Positions 6,956 to 13,499 of a stretch of 13,499 nt of DNA are shown here, in pieces. Positions within the stretch are counted from its first letter, which is position 1; each line of letters starts with the position of its first letter. The stretch is from JBAXTE01 sp964653595 (GTDB lineage: Bacteria > Bacteroidota > Bacteroidia > Bacteroidales > WCHB1-69): contig CAZZHH010000079.1 in NCBI GenBank assembly GCA_964653595.1, forward strand, positions 1 through 13,499. Reading direction: 5' to 3'. The position numbers were made by a program, and so were the translations under genes. Under the pieces are notes generated by a model. That model was not told the origin of the DNA. It worked only from the letters and a program-made list of their open reading frames with translations, and ran no database searches.

Positions 6956-8311
6956 GTGGTAATACTAGAAATAATAACATTAGCTTTTTTTGTAGTTGCT
7001 TTTACTATTATAATACTAAAACATCGTTTTTTTAAAATAGCACAAGCAAAGCAATCTCTCGTATTATCGTTATGGGTGTATAAAATGATAGCAGGAATTA
7101 TATTTTTCTTAATGTATTCATTATATACTCCATACTCAAAAGGGAGTGACTCCGATGTCTATTTTGCAGACTCAAAAATACTATCTTCCGTATTTAAGGA
7201 ATCTCCCCTAGATTATCTTACCATTCTTTCGGGGTGTTATAGTGATGAGTCTATGTTTTATAAATACACTTCAAAAATGGAGTATTGGAATCGATCTTAT
7301 CCATCTGTTGTACCCAACGACAATAGAATTGTAATAAGAGTAAACTCGATTTTATCATTTTTTAGTTTTGGGTTTTACAGTGTTCATTTACTTCTAATGG
7401 CATTCATTTCTTTCACTGGTTTGTTTTATCTATACAAGGCCGTGAAAGATAAATTTCCTCTTCATCAGATCGGTATTTTGTTGACTGTATTTATCATTCC
7501 TTCTACTGTATTTTGGTCGGCGGGAGTTTTAAAAGAGCCAATAATCCTCTTTTTACTAGGATTTTTCGTTTATCATATTTTTAAAATAAGTAAAAAAAAA
7601 TATTCGATACGAATTCTATCATCTATCTTTATTACATCTTTTTTAATGATATTTACGAAGCCATACATCCTATTCATTTTAATTCCAATCACCATAGCAT
7701 TTCTAATCGCTGAATTTGTTGAGATAAAAAAGAAATATCTCATTTATCTCTCTGTTTTGTTACTTTTTTTCTTATCTCTGGTAATACTCTCTAATGTTAA
7801 ACCAGAATTGTCCTTAGCACAATTGTTAACAACCAAACAAAGCGATTTTTTAAACATGAATTCTGCATCCAATTCAGGTGGTTATTTTGTTATTCCGTTA
7901 CTCGATAACACAAATTTTTCATTATTAAAAAACAGTCCCACTGCAATTATGAACTCCTTATCTCGTCCATGGATTTGGGAATTTAAAACGTGGCCTCAAC
8001 TTATTGCTGCTATTGAAAATTTTGTTTTTTTATGTTTAGTCATTGGATTACTGATTCGGTTTAAATTTCACAAAATAGAACAACAAAACATAGCTCTATT
8101 TGCTATTTCCTTTAGCATTTTATTATTTATTATATCGGGGTTAACCACTCCAAATATGGGAGCACTTGTTCGCTATAAATCATTAGGACTTCCGTTTTTG
8201 TTAATTTTTCTAATCTCAGGAAGTACCCCCATTCGTAATTTTAAGTATTCCTTAATCCAAAACATTAACACAAATTTGAATTCATTTTTTTGGAAAAAAT
8301 CACAAGAGTGA
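6956..8311 (+). CDS. Polytopic membrane protein of unknown function, polysaccharide-polymerase-like
   Basis: This 451-aa integral membrane protein has roughly ten hydrophobic segments and no conserved soluble enzyme domain. I do not recognise a named family with certainty. The overall pattern resembles EpsG/Wzy-type polymerases and related glycan-handling membrane proteins of Bacteroidota. The marks are an acidic loop GSDSD (63-67) after the second helix, FWSAGVLKEP (186-195), a large extracytoplasmic loop at about 280-335, RPWIWE (337-342) before a helix, and TPNMGALVRYK (398-408) leading into the last helix. A GTG at 6956 is the only plausible start: an in-frame TAA lies at 6914-6916, no ATG intervenes, and the first helix begins at residue 2. 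It lies 39 bp after purL with no terminator. Neither neighbour suggests its job, and no glycosyltransferase or flippase genes flank it. It could instead be a lipid- or sugar-linked membrane transferase. Confidence 0.75.
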   Translation: MVILEIITLAFFVVAFTIIILKHRFFKIAQAKQSLVLSLWVYKMIAGIIFFLMYSLYTPYSKGSDSDVYFADSKILSSVFKESPLDYLTILSGCYSDESMFYKYTSKMEYWNRSYPSVVPNDNRIVIRVNSILSFFSFGFYSVHLLLMAFISFTGLFYLYKAVKDKFPLHQIGILLTVFIIPSTVFWSAGVLKEPIILFLLGFFVYHIFKISKKKYSIRILSSIFITSFLMIFTKPYILFILIPITIAFLIAEFVEIKKKYLIYLSVLLLFFLSLVILSNVKPELSLAQLLTTKQSDFLNMNSASNSGGYFVIPLLDNTNFSLLKNSPTAIMNSLSRPWIWEFKTWPQLIAAIENFVFLCLVIGLLIRFKFHKIEQQNIALFAISFSILLFIISGLTTPNMGALVRYKSLGLPFLLIFLISGSTPIRNFKYSLIQNINTNLNSFFWKKSQE

Positions 8312-8331
8312 AGTTTTTATTTATTTTTTAC

Positions 8332-8339
8332 TATTTTTG
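8332..8339 (+). promoter_or_regulatory. Weak candidate -7 element TATTTTTG before the acyl-CoA synthetase
   Basis: Matches TAnnTTTG 21 bp before the ATG at 8361, with no TTG at the -33 position. Such matches arise easily in AT-rich DNA. Its overlap with the TTG at 8337 is one reason to prefer the ATG at 8361 as the start of the next gene. Confidence 0.3.
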
Positions 8340-8360
8340 AAAAATATAAAATCGACAAAG

Positions 8361-10142
8361 ATGAAAATTACTAGATTATTTGATATCATGTACCGCTATG
8401 ATGCAATGTACTCAAAAAGCGATGCACTTGCAGGAAAAGAGACTGGCTCATGGACTAAATATAGTTCTAAAGAATACATTGAGATAGCTACATCTATAAG
8501 CTATGGACTTTTGCAATTAGGTATCAAAAAAGGCGATAAAATTGCCACCATTACCTTCAACAGGCCTGAGTGGAACTTTTTAGACATGGCAATCATGCAA
8601 ATTGGAGCGGTTCATGTGCCAATATATCCAACCATTAGCGAATCTGACTACCAATATATTCTCAATCATGCAGAAGTAAAAATGGTATTTGTTGCAGGAT
8701 GGGAATTACTTAGAAAGATAGAACACCTTCTTCCCAATATACCATCCTTGAACGAAAAAGAGATGGTTTACACGTTTAAAAATTTAAGAGGATATAAACA
8801 CTTGAGCGAAATCATCGAAATGGGAAGAGTAAATCCAAGCTCAGAATATCTTCAGCAAATTAAAGACTCTATTTTAACGAATGATTTGGCAACTTTAATT
8901 TACACTTCTGGCACTACTGGGACACCTAAAGGAGTAATGCTAACACATAACAACATAATTAGCAATATTTTAGCAATTTTTTCCATACCTCCTATTGGAC
9001 CGAAAAGCAAAGCATTAAGTTTCCTTCCTTTGTGCCATATCTATGAAAGAATGCTTAATTATACATGGCAGTATTTAGGTGTTTCTATTTACTATGCCGA
9101 AAGTTTAGCAACCATTGCAGATAATATCAAAGAAGTTAAACCCGACATTATATCAACGGTTCCTAGATTGTTAGAGAAAATATACGACAAAATTATTTTG
9201 AGTGGCAATAAATTAAAATTTCCCAAAAAACAACTTTTCTTTTGGGCAAATTCTATGGCCGTAAATTATGACTTTGGAACAAATAAAAACTGGTGGTATA
9301 AATTAAAACTTAAGGTTGCTCGTAAGCTTGTATTAAGTAAATGGAAAGCTGCTTTAGGGGGAAATATTAAAACAATAGTATCGGGTGGAGCAGCGATTCA
9401 ACCTCGATTGGTAAGAGTTTTTTGGGCATGTGAAATGCCAGTTTTAGAAGGGTATGGTTTAACCGAAACCTCTCCTGTGATTGCAGTAAATAGTTTTTTT
9501 GAAAAAGGTTTTAAAATTGGCACTGTTGGCCAAATTATATTTAATGTTGAGGCTAAAATTGCGGAAGATGGAGAGATATTATGTAAAGGTCCCAATGTGA
9601 TGCAGGGATATTACAAATCGGAAGATCTCACTCAGGAAGTAATTGATTCTGAAGGTTGGTTTCACACTGGAGATATTGGGCATTTTGAACCAGAGGGACA
9701 ATTGAAAATTACTGGGCGAAAAAAAGAGATGTTTAAAACAGCTTTTGGTAAGTATATCGTTCCTACCATCATCGAAAACAAATTTGTAGAATCCCCTCTA
9801 ATTGATACAATCATGGTAGTAGGTGAAAACGAAAAATTTGCTGCAGCATTGATTGTTCCAGATTTTATTGCTCTTCGTACCTGGTGTAATAGTAAAAACA
9901 TAGATTATACCACCAATGAAGAGATGGTAAAAAAATCGGATGTATATAAAAAGTATCAAAAAATAGTTGCTTTTTACAACAAATCCTTTGGCGAAACGGA
10001 ACAAATTAGAAAGTTTGAACTTATGGGATACGAGTGGACTGTACAGACTGGAGAGCTTACTCCTACCCTTAAACTACGAAGAAAATATATTTTGAAAAGA
10101 CATTCTAAAAGTATTCAAAAATTGTTTTCTGGAGGGGAATAA
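8361..10142 (+). CDS. Long-chain fatty-acid-CoA ligase (AMP-forming acyl-CoA synthetase, COG1022 type)
   Basis: This 593-aa cytosolic or membrane-associated enzyme activates free fatty acids to acyl-CoA by way of an acyl-AMP intermediate, feeding lipid synthesis or beta-oxidation. It belongs to the ANL adenylating superfamily. Motifs counted from the ATG at 8361 are the P-loop YTSGTTGTPKG (181-191), YGLTETSP (365-372), the ribose-binding aspartate in HTGD (D438), hinge GRKKE (452-456) and the C-terminal PTLK with the likely catalytic lysine K571. The GKYIVPTIIEN segment places it with the FAA1-like COG1022 long-chain synthetases common in Bacteroidota rather than with E. coli FadD. A longer frame can be opened at a TTG at 8337, adding eight residues, but MKITRLFDIM at 8361 is the typical N-terminus. 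It follows the membrane protein by 49 bp and may share its transcript. Chain-length preference is unknown. Confidence 0.92.
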   Translation: MKITRLFDIMYRYDAMYSKSDALAGKETGSWTKYSSKEYIEIATSISYGLLQLGIKKGDKIATITFNRPEWNFLDMAIMQIGAVHVPIYPTISESDYQYILNHAEVKMVFVAGWELLRKIEHLLPNIPSLNEKEMVYTFKNLRGYKHLSEIIEMGRVNPSSEYLQQIKDSILTNDLATLIYTSGTTGTPKGVMLTHNNIISNILAIFSIPPIGPKSKALSFLPLCHIYERMLNYTWQYLGVSIYYAESLATIADNIKEVKPDIISTVPRLLEKIYDKIILSGNKLKFPKKQLFFWANSMAVNYDFGTNKNWWYKLKLKVARKLVLSKWKAALGGNIKTIVSGGAAIQPRLVRVFWACEMPVLEGYGLTETSPVIAVNSFFEKGFKIGTVGQIIFNVEAKIAEDGEILCKGPNVMQGYYKSEDLTQEVIDSEGWFHTGDIGHFEPEGQLKITGRKKEMFKTAFGKYIVPTIIENKFVESPLIDTIMVVGENEKFAAALIVPDFIALRTWCNSKNIDYTTNEEMVKKSDVYKKYQKIVAFYNKSFGETEQIRKFELMGYEWTVQTGELTPTLKLRRKYILKRHSKSIQKLFSGGE

Positions 10143-10251
10143 TGTATTCAGAAAACAAAATTTTACTTTTCTAATTTTGATCTTTATTCTAATTAATACA
10201 GCTTCAATGTTTGTAAATTCTAAGTCAAAAAAGGATCATTCTATGCAATGA
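10131..10251 (+). pseudogene. Short or frameshifted reading frame after the acyl-CoA synthetase
   Basis: An ATG at 10142 overlaps the stop codon of the preceding gene (TAATG) and is preceded at good distance by ggagggg (10131-10137), by far the strongest Shine-Dalgarno sequence in the window. Its frame ends after only ten codons, at 10174. The neighbouring frame, from 10144 to the TGA at 10251, has no start codon of its own but reads like a secreted N-terminus: FRKQ, then a hydrophobic run FTFLILIFILINTA, then polar residues. One base added just after the ATG would join the two. It may be a small exported protein broken by a frameshift, a leader peptide, or chance. The remaining gap to 10300 has no convincing terminator. 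Confidence 0.3.
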
Positions 10252-10300
10252 AGATGCTACAAAAGGGAATATTTTAGAATATAAAATGGCACGTAGTATA

Positions 10301-12415
10301 TTAGAATTTCAGCCGAATTTGTGCATGAATATCCGTTTTATATTTACCTAAAATTTCATCTAATCCACTACTAATAACCTCTTTATCCGAATACCAAGTT
10401 TGCGAAATACGGAACCACACATCGATATTTTTCACTAATTCATATTTTATCAACAAATACGAACGAGTCCCTTTATAATAATAGGCTGGAATGGAATATG
10501 CATATAATACATCGCTCTCATACGCATAAAGTCGGGCGTCATAGGAATCCGTATTAAAAACTGCAAATCTAGCATTGATATTTAAAGGAATTTTTGAAAA
10601 ACGATATCCAAAGTCTTGATAAGCTAAATAGCCATATTTGTCACCACTTCCATTGTTGAATGTAGCAACTTCAACACGATTTTTCAACGTTAAATTTGTC
10701 AACGGTTTGTACGAAATGTGATATCTTAAAGTATTTTTCACAGTAGAATTTAACCTATTTAGCAACACTTCTTGAGTATTGTTAATCGATTTATTTTCGG
10801 CACGATATCGAACATACATTTGTGTATTACGAGAGGGAGTATAGTTTAGTTGAAGATAATATTCTTGTCCATTTGATGGAGCATCAATACGATATTTTAG
10901 CCATGGAAAGGAGAAAACATCCGCATAAGCATCTATGGTAAATTTTGAATTCATAATTACATTTGCACCAACATACAATGCATGTTCATTCGAATTATTT
11001 GAATTTTCTCCAAAAGCGGAAGATTTTACCCCTTGATAATCTCTTTGATAATACCGATGAACTAATGATAAGTTTAAGAGTGGATCTGGGACGAGAGAAA
11101 CTCCGTTGATGGTTGCGATTGCACCATTTGCACTTCTGGCAACTTCTCCAAAAAAGGAAGTGGAATGAAACAAATACGAGTAATCCAAACTGATATTGGA
11201 ATTTGATTTCCCTACAAAATCAAACTGATTGTATGGAGATACACTTTTCTGATAATTAATATCGTATATGGAGGATACGAAGGTTGTACCAATTTTAAAC
11301 CGTTCGGTTTTATACTCTAAATGTGCTCCATAAAGCATCTCATTTAAAGGCTTTTTGTCGGCCAGTTCATTAGGAGTTCGGTGATAACCAGTCTCTTGAA
11401 TAGAAGAGATGTAATTCTCTTCTGCAGAGAGCGTATCCCCTATGTTTGCATCTCGTTTGTGTGATGAAAAAAATATAGATAATTTTATTTTATTTAAACC
11501 AACAGTTGTTGCAATTCCACGCATATAATTATTTTCATCTGTAGAAGAAAATGGTTTTAATCCGATTGCGTTTCTCTGTAATGAAGATGACTGAGAGGTT
11601 TTGCCCATACTTAATCCACTCCATAAGGCTAATCCTTGCCCAAATTGAAGTTGATAGTCGCCAATAGCTAAAGCTTTTACAACTCCAAAATCTTTAAAAA
11701 ACAGATGAGCTGAATAAAAGTCAAATCCATTTTTTTGAGTACCTTTAAAAAACTCCTCTCCGGCATCTTTTTCTGCAGTAATACCAAACCGAATTTTATT
11801 CCTGTAATTAAAAACATATCTAGAATAAAATTTCTGTGGACCACCCAAATATCTGGAATTAGGATTAGCAGCTAACAACGAATCGCTTGCAGGTGAATAC
11901 CCTTTAGACTCTTCAAGAACTTGAATATATCTTAAAAAAAGTTGTTGTCGGCCATATTTAAGGACATCCTTGACATTGATTCTGTATGGATTAATAGAAG
12001 AGGCAACCTTTACGTATGGTAAAATTCGATAAATTGTTTTTAAATCAAAACCATCAATATTATTTAATTCATAAAGAGTGAGTAAATCTCCTGTAGTAGA
12101 TATGTAAGCTTTTAGTTTATATACCTGATAATCAGTCAACAATAAAATTCTGGTTAACAGATCATGGTTTGCTGAATTTAAATTTATTGGATTTTCAATA
12201 TAATAGCTTAATTCTTCGGTGATTTCTGAAAAATCGATATCTGCTCCATCATTGATTTCGGAAATATTCTCAATTATTTGTTCCGTTTGTTGATCTACCG
12301 AAATGGTATCTACTACTTGAGCAAATGAACCAAAACCTAAAATGGCAAATATCCCAAATAGTAAAAATTTCAAGGTAAAATTAAAAATTATGTATTTCCG
12401 AAATGCAACGATCAT
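10301..12415 (-). CDS. Outer-membrane barrel protein with N-terminal helix-hairpin-helix (ComEA-type) region
   Basis: This 704-aa exported protein has a signal peptide (about 1-32, cleavage near SFA-Q), an acidic linker, and a helix-hairpin-helix region at about 75-137 (NPINLNSANHDLLTRI, then LYELNNIDGFD). This is the HHH_3 type seen in ComEA, where it binds DNA. The remaining 560 residues are alternating aromatic beta-strands of an outer-membrane barrel ending in LKF, with the family mark GDYQLQFGQGL (252-262) followed by LWSG. This architecture recurs in Bacteroidota, usually as a hypothetical helix-hairpin-helix protein, and its function is unknown to me. A role in DNA or protein passage across the outer membrane is possible, but the repeats may serve only as a periplasmic protein-protein module. 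It starts 9 bp after the stop of the preceding outer-membrane gene, so the two are almost surely one operon. It converges on the acyl-CoA synthetase. Confidence 0.8.
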   Translation of the reverse strand: MIVAFRKYIIFNFTLKFLLFGIFAILGFGSFAQVVDTISVDQQTEQIIENISEINDGADIDFSEITEELSYYIENPINLNSANHDLLTRILLLTDYQVYKLKAYISTTGDLLTLYELNNIDGFDLKTIYRILPYVKVASSINPYRINVKDVLKYGRQQLFLRYIQVLEESKGYSPASDSLLAANPNSRYLGGPQKFYSRYVFNYRNKIRFGITAEKDAGEEFFKGTQKNGFDFYSAHLFFKDFGVVKALAIGDYQLQFGQGLALWSGLSMGKTSQSSSLQRNAIGLKPFSSTDENNYMRGIATTVGLNKIKLSIFFSSHKRDANIGDTLSAEENYISSIQETGYHRTPNELADKKPLNEMLYGAHLEYKTERFKIGTTFVSSIYDINYQKSVSPYNQFDFVGKSNSNISLDYSYLFHSTSFFGEVARSANGAIATINGVSLVPDPLLNLSLVHRYYQRDYQGVKSSAFGENSNNSNEHALYVGANVIMNSKFTIDAYADVFSFPWLKYRIDAPSNGQEYYLQLNYTPSRNTQMYVRYRAENKSINNTQEVLLNRLNSTVKNTLRYHISYKPLTNLTLKNRVEVATFNNGSGDKYGYLAYQDFGYRFSKIPLNINARFAVFNTDSYDARLYAYESDVLYAYSIPAYYYKGTRSYLLIKYELVKNIDVWFRISQTWYSDKEVISSGLDEILGKYKTDIHAQIRLKF

Positions 12416-12424
12416 ATTATTTAT

Positions 12425-13276
12425 TTATAATGAGGAGATAGATTTTTTAATCTTTGCAAAGTTATAACAAACAGAAAATGTAGGAGTTACTCCTAGTACT
12501 TGATGAAAAGAGGATGCTACATCAAAAACAAATCCCTTCCATTTTGCACCTACTCCGATAGAGTATAAAACAACTCCGGTGGACATTCCTCCTCTCACAA
12601 AGAAATTTTCATGTAACATATAATCTCCTCCAATTCTAAAAATTGGCTTGTAATGTAAATCTTTTTCAATTTCGGTAAGTAACGAAAATTTGTCGGAAAA
12701 GCGATATGAGAGACCAAATTTTAAAACCACAGGAATATACTCAACATACCCATTATAATCACTTAGAATGGTATGAATTGGATTAAAAACAAAAACTCCA
12801 ACAGACATTTTGTTATTCACTTTAGATTGTAATCCAGCTTCAAAAGTAAAGGCGCCATGATTGCCATTTTCAGCAGTTGAGGCTACTCTTAGATAATCCA
12901 TTTGCAGGCCAGCAGCAACTTTATTCGCAAAAACTTTAGCAAACGATAGCCCTAGTTTAGTTTCACTATAGGCAGAATAACCATATTGAGAGAAAGATAA
13001 TCCGAAAACGTCATTATTCGCAATGGGTATGGTAACTCCAAACCCTCTGGTACTCAACTCTTTTACCAAATATCGATTATCAAAAAAAGCTCCTGCAGCA
13101 AACTTGGGATTCCAAGCCATACCGGATGGATTGTTAAATACCGACCAAAAATCATTGGAAGTCACAGAGTTATAAGCCATTGAAGCCGAATGTCCACCTT
13201 TAGCAGTTGGATCAAACCCACCTAAAACATTGGTTGAAAGAAGCAAAAAAATGGTAAAAGAAAAAAGTTTATTCAT
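12425..13276 (-). CDS. PorV/UPF0164-like outer-membrane beta-barrel protein
   Basis: This 283-aa exported protein has a signal peptide of about 19 residues (KLFSFTIFLLLSTNVLG). After it comes AKGGHSASM, then WSVFNNPSGMAW (44-55). This fits the N-terminal G-A-x-S-x-M plus WxxFNNPAGLA signature of the FadL-like PorV/PorQ/UPF0164 barrels. The rest is made of regularly spaced amphipathic beta-strands, ending with a strand FSVCYNF and a short basic tail. It is shorter than PorV itself (about 390 aa), and there is no other type IX secretion gene nearby, so I do not assign it to that system. It is the first gene of a two-gene minus-strand unit with the helix-hairpin-helix barrel protein, which suggests a joint role in the outer membrane. 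The ATG at 13276 is preceded by AT-rich sequence without a Shine-Dalgarno sequence. Confidence 0.72.
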   Translation of the reverse strand: MNKLFSFTIFLLLSTNVLGGFDPTAKGGHSASMAYNSVTSNDFWSVFNNPSGMAWNPKFAAGAFFDNRYLVKELSTRGFGVTIPIANNDVFGLSFSQYGYSAYSETKLGLSFAKVFANKVAAGLQMDYLRVASTAENGNHGAFTFEAGLQSKVNNKMSVGVFVFNPIHTILSDYNGYVEYIPVVLKFGLSYRFSDKFSLLTEIEKDLHYKPIFRIGGDYMLHENFFVRGGMSTGVVLYSIGVGAKWKGFVFDVASSFHQVLGVTPTFSVCYNFAKIKKSISSL

Positions 13277-13499
13277 TTAAATAATATTTCAATTTATTAT
13301 CATTGAATAAAATTACACTTTTTTTTTAAAATTGTACTAATAAATAAAAAATATTGGAATTAATTTATTTTAAATCCCAGCATTTATTTTTGGAAAGATA
13401 AATTAACTTCCTACTCTACCTAATGGTATTATGTAAAAATGTTGAATAAATCAATATAACTTGTTAAATCGAGCAGATGATATTAAATCTTTGAATTAA
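13277..13499. other. AT-rich region upstream of the outer-membrane gene pair
   Basis: No gene is seen in these 223 bp. For the minus-strand pair, the best promoter-like match is TATCTTTC (reverse complement of 13393-13400), one base off the TAnnTTTG consensus and without a clear -33 element. On the plus strand, TTG at 13461-13463 and AATCTTTG at 13486-13493 (one mismatch) could be a promoter firing out of the window. Both calls are weak. Confidence 0.35.

Noticed and set aside
9398..10004. Three minus-strand frames within the acyl-CoA synthetase
   Set aside because: Antisense shadows of a conserved adenylating enzyme.
10268..10290. Possible bidirectional terminator between the convergent genes
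   Set aside because: Only a 6-bp A/T stem (attttagaatataaaat) with no G-C pairs and no T-run, too weak to call.
12425..13276. Assignment of the 283-aa outer-membrane protein as the type IX secretion protein PorV or PorQ
   Set aside because: The N-terminal signature fits the superfamily, but the protein is too short for PorV, I cannot show orthology from sequence alone, and no other type IX secretion gene is present.
1..13499. CRISPR arrays, tRNA or rRNA genes, toxin-antitoxin or phage defence genes
   Set aside because: I saw no regularly spaced repeats, no tRNA-like cloverleaf and no protein with defence motifs. The only mobile element is the IS30 copy.

Overview
This AT-rich window comes from a member of the Bacteroidota. 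The evidence is candidate promoters of the TAnnTTTG type, A-rich translation starts with almost no Shine-Dalgarno sequence, a single-chain large PurL, an IS30 transposase ending in the VAF-type C-terminus common in this phylum, and a pair of outer-membrane barrel proteins of kinds widespread there. Genus and species cannot be read from it.

Layout. (1) 6-1159: a compact IS30-family insertion sequence with 24-bp imperfect inverted repeats (21/24), an intact DDE transposase, and a long perfect hairpin between its left end and its promoter. (2) 1160-1549: a small terminator-like hairpin, then a gene-poor leader holding two nearly identical promoter-like motifs. (3) 1550-2983: an NhaD/ArsB-class ion transporter with a good intrinsic terminator. 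(4) 3158-10142, plus strand: purL, a polytopic membrane protein of unknown function that resembles polysaccharide polymerases, and a long-chain acyl-CoA synthetase. The gaps are short (39 and 49 bp) and no terminator is seen between them, so they may be partly co-transcribed, although a promoter-like motif precedes the third. (5) 10143-10300: a convergent junction with a short or broken reading frame preceded by an unusually strong Shine-Dalgarno sequence. (6) 13276 down to 10301, minus strand: a two-gene unit, 9 bp apart, encoding a PorV/UPF0164-like outer-membrane protein and a large outer-membrane barrel with an N-terminal ComEA-type helix-hairpin-helix region.

Functionally the window is mostly housekeeping: ion homeostasis, step four of purine synthesis, fatty-acid activation and envelope proteins, plus one mobile element. 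I see no defence system, CRISPR array, tRNA, rRNA or biosynthetic cluster. The parts least explained by known biology are the helix-hairpin-helix/barrel pair, the lone polymerase-like membrane protein between purL and the acyl-CoA synthetase, and the nested hairpin in the insertion sequence. None of these is demonstrably a new system.
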